Of a DNA stretch of 64,000 nucleotides, positions 11,261 to 22,710 are shown one piece after another. The notes below the pieces were generated by a model. It was not told the origin of the DNA. It did not search any database and worked only from the letters and a program-made list of their open reading frames with translations. Made by a program: the position numbers and the translations under genes. This stretch comes from Lineus longissimus (Eukaryota > Nemertea > Pilidiophora > Heteronemertea > Lineidae), in NCBI RefSeq assembly GCF_910592395.1, contig NC_088316.1, positions 7,876,001-7,940,000 on the forward strand, written 5' to 3'. Position 1 is the first letter of the stretch. Every line of letters begins with the position of its first letter.

Positions 11261-12240
11261 TTGTTTATGAGACTTTTAAAAATGGCGTCTATACATATTT
11301 ATTGTGGTGGAAAAGTCGGTCGAGCAGTAAGGCGTCACCATTACAACTGATAAAGACATTGTCACAACCATAAATGGGCGACTCCAAATATCAACGACAC
11401 CAACTAGTTCGTCAAGGGCAATGTCACCAATCGCATCCTAATTAACTAATGATCTCAGAGGGCTAAGACTTTATATCTAATCAATAAGTTTTAATGAACT
11501 GTAATGAATTGAGCTCACAACAATTTACAGTACTTTTCTACAGTACACATTTCTACAGCATCATAAATCCATCCAAAACCATTGCACACAATTTAGATAC
11601 TTCCCTCATAATTACCACATAATTTTTCCTTTGTTGAAGCACACTCACAAACAAAGTGCAAAAAGTACGCCCAACAGGCTCTCACATGAGGCCTACAACT
11701 ACAAGAGCCTCACTGATGCATTTTAGGGGAAGGGTTAGACCACCTACATGCTAAGTTGTTCTAGCATTCTGTAAAGGGCTTTCCCAAGTGGATATGGCTA
11801 CCTCTCATACTTAGCCTTGCTAGCATTGTCCCTTAGACTAGAGATTCAAGGGTTGGGCTTCCTCCCATGCCCAGTCATGGTAGCATCCTCCAGTGGGTTT
11901 GCTTTGAGGGTTGAGCTACCTCACATGCTAAGTTGTGCTGGCAACATTTTCATTGTTCCAGCCCATTCCATGATGTTATACCAATATCTGGGCATGACAG
12001 GGGCCCAGTGTGGTCAGAGGTAACGTTTAAATAATCCAAACGAAAGCCTACATAACTTGACAAAATTGTAAATTATGTGTTTCAAAACTCATACAACTAA
12101 GTATTGATACCAAACCCTGCTAAAATATCTAAGCATACGGCAAAACAGGGCCTAAATCATCCCCTTAAAATTCAATTACTGCTATACCCGTTTCTCAAAA
12201 TAGGTCCACCACGTCCATGACTCCCATGAATCTAGGTAAT
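11261..12240. other. Non-coding stretch, no feature recognised
   Basis: No gene, splice signal or repeat that I can support. A loose repetition of CTCAC/ATGCTAAGTTGT words occurs near 11,740-11,945. Confidence 0.5.
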
Positions 12241-12366
12241 AAAGGTACAGGAAAAAAAGTACAGGAAAAAAGTACGGAAAAAAAGGTACCGGAAATAAAG
12301 GTAACGGAAAAAAAGGTACTAGAAAAATAGGTACACAAAATGGCATAAATAGGTAAAAAAGGTACA
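12241..12366 (+). repeat. Minisatellite, ~15-bp GGTAC-(N)GGAAAAAA units
   Basis: About eight degenerate units of GGTAC followed by GGAAAAAA or similar run through this interval. The same array occurs inverted at 15,165-15,297, about 2.8 kb away, on the other side of two HINE-like copies. Low-complexity open frames rich in Lys or Pro/Phe across both arrays are artefacts of the repeat. Confidence 0.75.
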
Positions 12367-12401
12367 CAATTTGTTTTTTTTAATATTATTTGAATTCTCT
12401 C

Positions 12402-12464
12402 TTTTTAGCTCACCTCTTAGCAGAGGTGAGCTTATACCATACCGTGGCGTCCGTCGTCTGTCGT

Positions 12465-12511
<47 letters not shown>

Positions 12512-13056
12512 CGTCGTCCGTTAGCAGGGCACGTTTCGTAACTGTTAGAGCTTTTGAGTTGAAACTTGGTACACATGTACCCTTATGTAATGACACTTTG
12601 GAGACCAAGTTTCGGTCCGATTCGTTTCATGGTTTGGCCACCAGGGGGCCAAACGTTAAAAGTGAAAATATGAAATATCTCCTTTAATAGTAGTCGGGAA
12701 ATTTTGAAAAAAATATGGAAAATATGGTAGGTACTTCTAGCAAAGGTGCATCATATATCCTCCGGGTTTTTGATTTGACCTCCTTTTCAAGGTCACAGAG
12801 GTCAAAGTTTGCTGATTTACTGAACAGTAGCATGTTTCCTATCTATTTTAGCTAGAAGGTTTTAAACCAGTGTGGATATGTATCTGGGGATTCTCTATTC
12901 CACCCCTAAAATTTCGGCCGTTCAGACATCAAATATGGCCGCCAGGCAGCCATCTTGAAAAATAAACACAGTACTATTACTCCGAAACTAATGATCGGAT
13001 TGCAACCAAATTTGACCTGGATGTATATCAATGTACTCTCTACTAAATCCTTGATT
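12402..13056 (+). mobile_element. HINE-like element, copy 1 (5' part)
   Basis: It starts with the hairpin GCTCACCTCT-TAGC-AGAGGTGAGC (12408-12431), followed by a CGT/GTC trinucleotide array. Then comes a unit with CCACCAGGGGGC (12638-12649) and AGGTCACAGAGGTCA (12790-12804). It is nearly identical to the start of the full copy at 22,605. It stops where copy 2, with a different head, begins at about 13,057, so it is truncated or was overrun by copy 2. Confidence 0.7.
12447..12522 (+). repeat. (CGT)n trinucleotide array
   Basis: A CGT/GTC array directly after the 5' hairpin of a HINE-like element. Equivalent arrays occur at about 17,702-17,762 (inverted) and 22,650-22,722. Poly-Arg, poly-Ser and poly-Thr frames across these arrays are not genes. 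Confidence 0.9.
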
Positions 13057-14712
13057 TTTGGCTCACCGTAGGGGAGTCTATACGATACCGCAGTGTCCGT
13101 CGTCCGTCGTCGTCGTCGTCGTCCGTAGTATCCTAGTTCAAAAACAGTGGCACGTTTTTTAACCGCTAGGCCTATGAACTTTAAACTTTGTACACATGAC
13201 CCCCTAGGTCAGATGACCCGTGACACTAAATTTCTGTCCGATCTGATTCTCTACTTGGCCACCAGGGGGCCAAATGTGGATATCTAAAAAGTGTGATATC
13301 TCGCTTATTAGTGACTTGTTTTCGATAAAACTTTTGTGGTAGGTACTCATAGCAAGGATACATCATATATCTTACGGGTTTTTAATTTGATGTACTTTTC
13401 AAGGTCGCAGAGACCAAATGGCGTGAATTGGCCGTTTGAGTGTAACTATGGCACGTTTCTCAACCACCAAAGCTATGAGCTTGAAACTTGGTACATATAA
13501 CCCCCTATATCAAATAACCTCTGGTGCTGAATTTCAGCCTGATCTGGTTCTTGACTTTGCCACCAGGGGGCCAAAACAGAAAAAGTAAGAAGTGCAATAG
13601 CCTGCTTATTAGCAAATTGTTTTTGATGAAATTTTTATGGCAGGGACCCCTAGCAAGGTTACCTCGGATGTTGCACGATTTTTCGGATTTGACCTACTTT
13701 TTAAGGTCGCAGAGGTCAAATGGCGTAAATTTGCCGTTTGAGTGTAACTATGGCACGTTTCTCAACCGCAACAGTTATGAACTTGAAACTTTGAACAAAT
13801 GACCCCCTAGGTCAGTTGACCTTTTACACTGAATTTTGGTTTGGTCTGATTATTGACTTGGCCACCAGGGGGCCCAAACTCAAAACTCAAAAAGTGTGAT
13901 TTCTCGCTTATTACTGATTTGTTTTTGATAAAAGTTTCATGGTAGGTACTCCCAGCAAGGATACATCACATATCTTACGGGTTTTTGATTTGACCCACCT
14001 TTCAAGTTCACAGAGGTCAAAGTTGAAAACTTTACCGTTCTTGGTACGTTTTGTCGTTGTTCAATGTAAAGAGTTTTAATTTTGTGTAATGATGCATCTA
14101 AGAAGCCACTATTTGTATGCCAAGTTTCAGCCAGATCGGAATTCAAATATGGCCGAAATTGCATGTTTTGTGGGTTTTTCCTCGTATTGTGGCAATGCAA
14201 AGGTCGTGAGTTTAAACCCCGGTCAAGGACAGCCAAAAATATTTTTATTTTTCATCTTTTCCTTTTTTCTTTTCTGAGTTCTATCTTACATTTTCTTCAT
14301 TTTTTGATTTATTTGGTGCCATAGATTTAATTAGGCGGCCATCTTGGAAATCGTTTTTTGCCGATTGCTGTAGTGTAACGAGTGATGAAATTGTTATGGT
14401 CAGGTGGATGTGTCTACATCACATATCACCCTGGTTTGTTATTTGACCTACCTGTCAGGGTCACTGAGGTCAAAGTTAAAAATATATTCACCGTGACCAT
14501 TGTCATGGAGTGGCACGTTTCTTCACTATCATTTTCACCTAGACTCTACAAGCTTGGAACCACAAGTCTCGGATTCACCACTTGGCCAGGGCCGGCTCTG
14601 AACTGGTCACAGATGCATGTATAAATTATGAGAGGCCTACATACTGTAGCACTTTCTGTAACTGTCTACTAAAAATACTTACGGTGAGCACAATGGCCCC
14701 TGGCCGTTTCAT
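13057..14712 (+). mobile_element. HINE-like element, copy 2, distinct subfamily
   Basis: The 5' end carries GCTCACCGTA (13061-13070) and the 3' end carries its exact inverse TACGGTGAGC (14680-14689), followed by an imperfect terminal hairpin (14693-14707). Between them are about four tandem units with a 301-302 bp period. CCACCAGGGGGC lies at 13259-13270, 13560-13571 and 13862-13873. Versions of the AGGTCA direct repeat occur near 13,403, 13,704, 14,007 and 14,458. The matching but different subterminal repeats show that this is a separate subfamily from copies 1, 3 and 4. No transposase is encoded. Confidence 0.7.
14160..14330 (+). repeat. Possible tRNA-derived SINE fragment
   Basis: Within copy 2 there is a box-B-like stretch (GGTCGTGAGTTTAAACCCCG, about 14,203-14,222), then GGTCAAGGACAGCC, then a T-rich tail. 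This resembles the end of the tRNA-derived head of a SINE. An A box and target duplications are not clear, so the call is tentative. Confidence 0.35.
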
Positions 14713-15164
14713 TCTATTCAGATCTTTAATTTTTATGTGTTGCGTAGGCATTGCATAGGCCTTAGGAATAGGTATATCAAATTTTCAGTATACCGTTATG
14801 GGAATCCCTTTTTCCAATAATGTGGTGAAGACATTGTAAACTAAGAGAATAGAAATATTGCAAAAGAAACCATAACATGGTTTCTTGTTTTCTAAAAGTG
14901 ACTTAAAGTTGAACTGTAAGGATGAGTTCTATCAGCAACCCATGCACATAAATCTGAATATGATTAAAATCATTCTATGTTGTTTTGCATTAAACTCATT
15001 AAATTGCAATGAATCAATAACATTTATCAAAGAGCTGGACCCAATTAACAATGTGCCTGCCCAATTAGGTCTTAACAGACTAATTATTAGATTTAAGACC
15101 AAACACAAGCTATTTAGGGAAATTGGCGAGAATCTTGATGTGAAATGCCAGGTAGAATGCCAGG

Positions 15165-15300
15165 TATTTTTGCCATTTTGTGTACCTTTTTTTCCGGTAC
15201 ATTTTTTCCGAGTACCTTTATTTCCAGTACTTTTTTTTCCTGTACATTTCTTTCCTAACTTTCTTCCTGTTCCTTTTTTCCTGTACCTTTTTAACCGTAT
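15165..15300 (-). repeat. Inverted copy of the GGTAC minisatellite
   Basis: The reverse complement of the array at 12,241-12,366, including the edge TGCCATTTTGTGTACC, which mirrors GGTACACAAAATGGCA at about 12,331-12,346. Confidence 0.75.
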
Positions 15301-15868
15301 GACTGTTAGCCTCACATTGTTACATTATCATGATTTTGGAGAACTGCTAGATGCAGTATGATTTGCAGACAGTGGGTAGAAAAAGAGTATGATGATAGCG
15401 ATATCGACTCTGATTACAGTGTACGTGATAGCATGCATGGCAGTGGTACAGAAAATGATGGTAGTGATGTAAAAACAGGGCTTGGGGGTCTGCTATTGTT
15501 GAATTTCGAGGTAAGAGCCCCAGCACTAAGTACATGGTCAAATTAGCCTGGTAATCATAAATGCTGCTGATTAGCATTGGTTTATACAATGCCTTCACTG
15601 TCCCCAAGAGCATTAATATTAAAAAAATATGCAAGAAATGTTTTACTCAGGTGTTTTCCTTTTTGAAAAGACAATGAGACTGATTTTTGACTATAACAAT
15701 GGTAAATAGATATTTGCATAAATTTGCATAATTGGCAACAAATTTGGAACACATGATTTTCAATTTCAAGTAATATCCTACAATTTTACTCCAAGTCTCC
15801 ATCTTCACTCCCTGTTATTGTAACTTGGCCATGGAGTTGAATATGATACTTTCTGGATCACAATCATT
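15301..15868. other. Non-coding stretch, no feature recognised
   Basis: No supported gene or repeat. Confidence 0.5.
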
Positions 15869-16117
15869 TTAACCCTTTCACTACCGGAGGCGCACTTCTG
15901 CGACAATCAATATTATTCCCTTTACTGCCGGAGGCGCACTTCTGCGACAATTATCCATACACTATAAAACCATTGAAATTTCGTTATTGAGCGTGGTTAG
16001 CGTAAAGTTTGATAGATGGCGCGGTAGTATAGATGGTTCCGCAAAACATGGCGAATAGTTTTATATTTCAATGTTTATCGAGTAATTTGGAAGTTTATCG
16101 AGTAATTTGAAGCCAAA

Positions 16118-16676
16118 ATGACCAAGAAACTGACTGTGTCTGAGGTCCTTGATGAGCTGGATATAGTGAACGATTCGAACTCTGGTGAGGAGTTCGTCGA
16201 TGATGATGACTTTGATGTAAATGATGAACAAATTAGCGATAATGAGAGTGTGTATAGTGACACACAGGATATACATGGTGGTGATACAGGTGTACAGGGT
16301 GTCCCAAAAGCTCAGCCAGGGCCTGATGTTGACAATAGTCATGATAGTGGGAGTGATAGTCCTGTACAAACTGACAGTGATACAGATGGGCCTGATGATG
16401 CCCCCCCCCCAGCAGTTGTAGTCAATGCTCCTGTTCAGCCCCCTGCAACAGCCAGAGGGGGTGGTAGGGGCAGAGGACGTGGTGGTCGCGGACGTGGTCG
16501 GGGCAATGTTGCACGTGATGTAAATGAAATGCTGCCAAGGATAGGGGACCGCTGTCCAAATAATTGGACACGGATAGCTACTGCTGCTGTCAATGCTGCT
16601 TCTTCCTTCACCCCTGACCTTGCATGGTGTCCAGACTTTGCTGAAGTGGCTCAATATGGTGATAGACATTTGAAAA
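16118..16676 (+). pseudogene. piggyBac transposase, N-terminal part
   Basis: The frame opens with ATG at 16118 and encodes an acidic N-terminus (runs of Asp/Glu, FVDDDDFDVNDEQ), a Pro/Asp-rich stretch, then an Arg/Gly-rich segment (RGGGRGRGRGGRGRGRG) before a Trp-containing block. Disordered acidic N-termini are usual in piggyBac transposases. At about 16,676 the frame runs into a HINE-like insertion, and the last ~15 residues before the stop at 16,723 come from that insertion. The catalytic part resumes at 17,811. Confidence 0.75.
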
Positions 16677-17709
16677 ATGGCCAGGGCCATTGTGCTCACC
16701 TCATGTGGAGGAAAGATGGATAAAGAGCATGGTATTGTGTCATGTAGTGTTAGGTTTGATGTAGGTCCAAGCAATTACAATTTCCCCAAAATGGCCAATT
16801 TACAGTACATTCGACCTCTGTGACCTTGAAAAGTAGGTCAAATCAAAGAAGACCCTGGTGACACATTGAATGGTTGTTAGAATTAGATGTACCTATGATA
16901 TAAAATTGGTGCCAATCGGGCAAGTCATTACTAGGAATAATGGCATTTTGAAGAATTTAGGATTTGGCCTCCTCCCTGGAGGCCAAACGGCAAATCAGAT
17001 CGCACCAAACTTCGGTCCTGAGATCACCTGACCAAGGGGTACATGTGTACTTAATTTGTGATCAATAGTCATTGCAGTTAAGAAACGTGCCATAGTTACG
17101 GCCTAACGGCGAATTTATGCCATTTGACCTCTGTGACCTTGACAAGAAGGTCAAATTAAAAACCTGTGTGACATATACTGTATGGTGGTTAGATGTACCC
17201 ATGATATCAAATTGGTGGCAATCGGGCAAGAAGTTAAGGAATAATCACATTTTTAAGGTTTTTGGATTTTGCCCCCTGGTGGTCAAGTGGTGAATCATAT
17301 TGGACCAAACTTCGGTCCCTGAGATCACCTGACTAAGGGGTAAATGTGCACCAAATTTGGTATCAATAGTCATTGCAGTTTAGAAACGTGCCATCATTAC
17401 ATCCTAACGGCCAATTTACACCATTTGACCTCTGTGACCTTGAAAAGGAGGTCAAATCAAAAACCCGGAGGATATATGATGCACCTTTGCTAGAAGTACC
17501 TACCATATTTTTTTCAAAATTTCCCGACTACTATTAAGGGAGATATTGCATATTTTCACTTTTAACATTTGGCCCCCTGGTGGCCAAACCATGAAACGAA
17601 TCGGACCGAAACTTGGTCTCCAAGGTGTCATTACATGAGGGTACATGTGTACCAAGTTTCAACTCAATAGCTCTAACAGTTACGAAACGTGCCCTGCTAA
17701 CGGACGACG

Positions 17710-17750
<41 letters not shown>

Positions 17751-17806
17751 ACGACGGACGCCACGGTATGGGATAAGCTCACCTCTGCTAAGAGGTGAGC
17801 TAAAAA
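16677..17806 (-). mobile_element. HINE-like element, copy 3, inside piggyBac transposase
   Basis: Read on the minus strand it starts with the 5' hairpin (17,776-17,800) and a trinucleotide array, and ends with the 3' hairpin ATGGCC-AG-GGCCAT (16,677-16,690). It is the inverse of the copy at 22,605-23,750 along its whole length. GCCCCCTGGTGG (inverse of the CTCF-like core) lies at 17271-17282 and 17572-17583, 301 bp apart. TGACCTCTGTGACCT lies at 17125-17139 and 17426-17440, also 301 bp apart. It splits the transposase reading frame and is therefore younger than the piggyBac copy. Confidence 0.8.
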
Positions 17807-17810
17807 GGAC

Positions 17811-19280
17811 ATGACGGGAAAAAAGCCCATTGATTTTTTCGAGTCTTATTTCCCACCTGCGATATACACACATGTTGCTGAACAAACTAATATCTATGCT
17901 TTGCAATACTTTGATGATCCAAGCCTAGAACTAAAACCTCACTCCAGATTGCAGTATTGGGAGGATACAAATCCAGATGAAATTCGCGGACTTGTCGGAC
18001 TAGAGATAGCCATGGGTATGTGTGAAAAACCAGAACTTTCAGATTATTTCGAGAAGTACTGGCTTACATCTACCCCTGGATTTGGAACCATTTTCTCTCG
18101 TAATCGGTATCAGCTGCTCAGGAGCTTTTTGCACATGAACAACAATGAAGATAGGGTGGCAAGGGGACAACCAGGATATTCCCCCACGTTCAAAGTGCAG
18201 CCAATTATTGATATGGTTCAAGATCAGTATGTCAAACTCTATCAGGCTCACCGTGAGATATCTGTGGATGAGGCTATGCTTGGCTTCAAGGGCAAACTTG
18301 GTATAAAACAGTACATGCAGGATAAGCCCACTAAGTGGGGTATTAAACTGTGGTGCCTTTGTGATAGTCACACTGGTTTTATGATGAGATGGAATGTCTG
18401 TGCTGGGGCTGGGGATTGAACTGTTTCTGAGACTGTGAGAAGGATGTTGACCCCAGACTACTTAGACCGTGGTTATTATTTGTTTTGTGATAACTTGTAC
18501 TCTTCTACAACCTTGTTCTTTGAACTAAAGGGCAGAAGGACAGGTACTTATGGCACACTTTGGAGTAACAGGGTGGGCAATCCTCTTGCTATCCAACCTG
18601 CAGCACGGGGCAGACGCGCTGATGCCGCCGCTCGGTATCCTCGTGTCGCACTGAAGAAAGGAGAGGACCCTATCTTCTTTACCAAGGAGGGTATGCTGTG
18701 TGTCTATTGGCAGGACAATGGAACTGTTAGAATGCTATCCACAATACATGGCAGTCGAATTGTTGAGAAAGAAGTCCGCAAGCGTAGGGCAGCTCCTGAT
18801 GAGGCACGCGTGGTTCATAAGCCAGAGGCTGTGTGCGAATATAACCGATATATGGGTGGTGTCGACAAGGCAGACCAGCTAAGGTCTTACCATTCTTATG
18901 AACGCAAATGTAGGAAGTGGTATCAAGTGATTTGGCACTTTTCAATTGAACTTGCACTGATAAATGGATTGATTTGTTATAACTTGGCCAATCCAAACGA
19001 ATAAAAGCAGTCGCGAAAATTTCGCCATTTTGTGATTGACAGTCTGACAGAAAATCTGAAAAACCCTGACAATTTGGAGAGGAGGCGGAACCGTACCTCT
19101 GGTTAACACCCATTGGCTAGGCTGACTGGTCAACACTTCCTCGCTGAAAACGAGGACAAAAAGTACAAGCCTGATTGTACAGTCTGCACTTTCTATTGTA
19201 AGCAATGTAATGTACCGTTGTGCAAACCACCCAAGGATTGTTTTGAGACTTATCACACACAGCTGAACTACAGGCATTGA
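17811..19280 (+). pseudogene. piggyBac transposase, catalytic and C-terminal part
   Basis: This is a DDE_Tnp_1_7-type transposase, which cuts and pastes the element at TTAA. The frame starts just after the HINE insertion with KPIDFFESYFPP. All three catalytic aspartates are visible: SVDEAM (Asp codon 18267-18269), FCDNLYSS (18489-18491) and GGVDKADQ (18864-18866). The C-terminal Cys-rich finger (CTVCTFYCKQC, about 19,177-19,209) is also in frame. Three in-frame stops break the gene: TGA at 18417, TAA at 19002 and TAA at 19104. Apart from the stops and the insertion it is little decayed, so it was probably active in the fairly recent past. Confidence 0.88.
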
Positions 19281-20289
19281 CACTGACAGTCTGTTGTATC
19301 TGTTGATAAGGTGACTGAGTTCTTGGGATAGTGATCTATTGGACTCAAATGTGCGGACCCTGATATTTTCTATATTCTTTCTGTCATTATACTAAACCCT
19401 GAACCATGCTAACCCCTCATACAATTATTTCTATGATTGAAGTGATGATAAGCACTAATTATGCCATGGACAAAGAGGGATCAGCATTTTAGGGCCAAAA
19501 AGGTCCCTTGTATGTTTTATGAAGTCAGAGATTGAACATGTCAAAACATGAAATCTCAACATTTTTTCAATGAAATTTCAATGTTATTTCCTAACCATGC
19601 TAACCCTCCTCAAAAGTGTTTTTTCACCTTTTTCATGAAGAAAATAGCAAATATCAGGGTTCTCAATGATAAGAAAGAAAGCAAAGAGAGATTTCTATGA
19701 TCAAAAAGGTTTTATTCAGCTGTACCTCTTCATGTTTTGCCAATTACATAGTTTTTTCCAAAAAATTGTCGTCCTCATTATAAATTCAAGACGGCGGTAT
19801 GCAAATTAGGGCAAATTATGGTCCCATTTTGAAGAGTAGGCAACACTGAACAACTTTTATATACATTGTTTTGCTCAATCTCCAGAGGCTTTCTCTCTGC
19901 AGGGTGGAGAAATATCCATACTCAAAATCATGTTAAAACAAAGAAACCTACCGGCAGGTGAGGTAGCTAAAAATTAGAAGCTACTGGCAGTGAAAGGGTC
20001 AAGCTTATCTTCTTTGGGAAATGCCCTCAACTTTGGCCTCAGCACTGAAAGGGTTAACTCACAAAGGACGTAGAAACAAAGACGTTCCGTAGTTGATCTC
20101 ACAACAGAAGTTGAAAACAGAACGGAATCAAAAGTTGATGAATGTTAATGAATATAGAAACAGAGTATAGCTCAGAATGGGAGGACACAGGCAATCTACA
20201 AAGATGAATATTCACTCTCTAAATGGGTCATCAGTCACAGCCACAAGCCAGCTTGACATGATGTTTATCTTAGGCCTTCTTTGAAGTCG

Positions 20290-21440
20290 TGAACCATCAT
20301 GAGGTGCCGTAACTTTAAAGTTATGAATTTGAAACTTAGTACACATGACCCTCTTGGTCAGAAACCTCAGACACTGAAATTCCTTCCTACATGATTCTTG
20401 AATTTGCCACTAGCGTCCCAGACTGAAAAGGTAAAAAGTGGAATATCTCTCTTATTAGTTCCTTGTTTTGAATAATATTTTCATGATATGTACTCCAAGC
20501 AAGGATACATTATCACATGTCATACCGGTTTTCGAGGTTGCAAAGGTCATATGGCATAAATTGGTTGTTTGGCTATAACTATGGCACATTTCTCACATGT
20601 ACACTACGCTATAGTCAGTCAATCTCAGGAGCCAAAGTTCGGTTCAATCTGATTCACAACTTGGCCACCAGGGAGCCAAATCAGACAAACATAAAAATGT
20701 GATTATTGCTTAACTACTTGCTGCTAATCTGGTATCATGGGTACATCTAATCACCATGTGGTATTATATGTCACATAGGTTTCTGATTTGACCTACTTTT
20801 CACTTTCAGAGATGTTAAATGGCATAAAATTGACATCACCTTTAAATTGCTTTCTCATTTCAATATTCTAGCTCCTGGTACTCTCTGCATCAGCACAGAT
20901 GATGGTGTGACATTCTGTGAGATTTTCCCTATGGAGATATTGAGTTGCTTGGCCAAACTGGTGGCTTTGAAGGGCACACTATTTGCCTTGTGTACTAGTT
21001 CAGGTACGTACTTTACAGGCAAGTTCACCATAATCCAACACGACTGATAAATGCCAGTGAGCCTTAACGATGACGTGGCATCCGTCATTGTCGTCGTCGT
21101 CCACTGGCGGCTTGTGTTAGCACGGCACATTTTGTAACTGCTTGAGGTCTGGATTTAAAACTTGGGCCCTAGGGCAATTCACACTAAATTTGGTTCCAAA
21201 GTTGTTCTTGGTTTGTCCACCAGGGGGCGAAATGCAAAAACATAAAACATGCTATAGGACCTGTGATTTTGGTCGGATTTTCATGAAATTATTTTGTAGG
21301 TACTCCTATCAAGGAAGGATACATCATATATCATACAGGTTTTTGATTTGACCTAGTTTTCAAGGTCACATAGGTCAAAGTTTGCTCAGTCATCCATAGG
21401 TGGCAGGCTTCATTTCTATTTGAGCTAGAAGGTTTTATAA
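20290..21440 (+). repeat. Degenerate HINE-like sequence
   Basis: Diverged copies of the 301-bp unit are present: a CCACCAGGGAGCC variant near 20,664, an exact CCACCAGGGGGC with GA following at 21217-21230, a degenerate CGTC array near 21,085-21,100, and AAGGTCACATAGGTCAAAG near 21,361. Neither end was located. Confidence 0.55.
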
Positions 21441-21839
21441 CCCAAGGGATCCTCTATTCTACTCAAAAGAATTGACCTGCTCGGACATAACTTCATGGCG
21501 AAATAAGCGGTTTTGCGATTTCTGTGATCTCAGCCCCGAAAATTCAAATAAATCCAATTTGCCAATTTCTGAAAAGGATTGGATACCAAGATGAAAAGAA
21601 AAATTAAATTAGTACTGATTTGCACTACACGGTGGCATTAGTGGCCACTGAATGATTGTGTAATTTGAATTTGAATTCCCTGCCATCCCTGCGCACAAAT
21701 GGCTGCCCATTTAGAATACTTTTCCTAGAGAGGACAGCTTTGTAAAATCCACCAAAATCTTCAAGATGCCAATAAAAATATCAGAAGCTGATTTTATTCA
21801 ACATCAATGGAGAGTCAATAAAGCTTTCTGGGTGATTAT
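21441..21839. other. Non-coding stretch, no feature recognised
   Basis: No supported gene or repeat. Confidence 0.5.
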
Positions 21840-22604
21840 TATATCCGCACTTTCGGAGAAAGTGCGGATATATTGTTTTTATCAGGATTGTCCGTCCGAC
21901 CGTCTGGCCGTCTCTATGTCGCACTCTTGTGACCTCTCTACATTCTGAACGAGTTCGCCTCGACATTTCATATTTGGTGTGCACGTGTATCGGGTGAATA
22001 TCAAGGCCAAGTTTGATAATGGCTGATTTCGCACTCAAGATGGCCGACTGGTGTTCATTTTGTTGTAAAACTTCCAAATCCCTTGTGACCTCTCTACATT
22101 CTGAACGAATTCGCCTAGACATTTCATATTTGGTGTGCACAAGTATCGGGTGAATATCAAGGCCAAGTTTGATAATGGCTGATTTCGCACTCAAGATGGC
22201 CGACTGTTGGCCATTTTCTTGTAAAACTTGCAAATGCCGTGTGACCTCTCTACATTCTGAACGAGTTCGCCTAGGCATTTCATATTTAGTGTGCACGTGC
22301 ATGGGGTGAATATCAAGGCGAAGTTAGATAATGGCTGATTTCGCATTGAAGTTGGCCGACTGGCGGTCATTTTGTTGTAAAACTTGATAATGCCTTGTGG
22401 CCTCTCTGCATTCTGAACGAGTTCACCTGGACATTTCATATTTGGTGTGCACGTTTATATAGACTACCCAAAATAACAATACAAGCCACTCCAATCATCA
22501 GCATCCTTCTTTACTATTCTATTCCATTCCATAATACTACCAGTAACCTGATTTCACGTTAGTGCGGATATACTAGCGTTTGCCAGCAAACGCGGTGCCT
22601 CTAG
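21840..22604 (+). mobile_element. Pearl/HINE-like element with 156-bp tandem core
   Basis: The 5' hairpin has 15-bp perfect arms (TATATCCGCACTTTC 21840-21854; inverse 21858-21872). Near the 3' end AGTGCGGATATA (22561-22572) is the inverse of the head and is followed by a terminal hairpin GCGTTTGC-CA-GCAAACGC (22576-22593) and an end at CTAG (22601-22604). The core consists of tandem units with a period of exactly 156 bp: GACCTCTCTACATTCTGAAC starts at 21931, 22087 and 22243, with a degenerate fourth at 22399. Bivalve pearl elements and other HINEs have this layout of a tandem core between subterminal inverted repeats. Because 156 is divisible by 3, a repetitive minus-strand frame runs through the core; I do not regard it as a gene. 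Confidence 0.7.
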
Positions 22605-22660
22605 TTTTTAGCTCACCTCTTAGCAGAGGTGAGCTTATCCCATACCGTGGCGTCCGTCGT

Positions 22661-22710
<50 letters not shown>

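Larger units (their letters stand above)
15873..20053 (+). mobile_element. piggyBac transposon, interrupted and inactivated
   Basis: TTAA occurs at both borders (15869-15872 and 20054-20057). The left end reads CCCTTTCACTACC and the inverse of the right end reads CCCTTTCAGTGCT, so the termini fit piggyBac. Each end carries a second, internal copy of the terminal word (left at 15,918, 45 bp inside; right near 19,990-19,999). Inside is a piggyBac transposase gene split by a 1.1-kb inverted HINE-like element. Confidence 0.85.

Noticed and set aside
14932-15315. Lys/Gly/Thr-rich frame and its Pro/Phe-rich partner on the other strand
   Set aside because: Low-complexity translation of the GGTAC minisatellite.
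17534-17830. Open frames with poly-Arg, poly-Ser or poly-Thr runs (also at 12,319-12,576 and 22,613-22,886)
   Set aside because: They arise from the CGT/GTC trinucleotide arrays at the heads of HINE-like elements and are present on both strands.
21781-22439. Repetitive minus-strand frame of 173 codons
   Set aside because: It results from the 156-bp tandem unit, a multiple of three that happens to lack stops. There is no start context or known motif.
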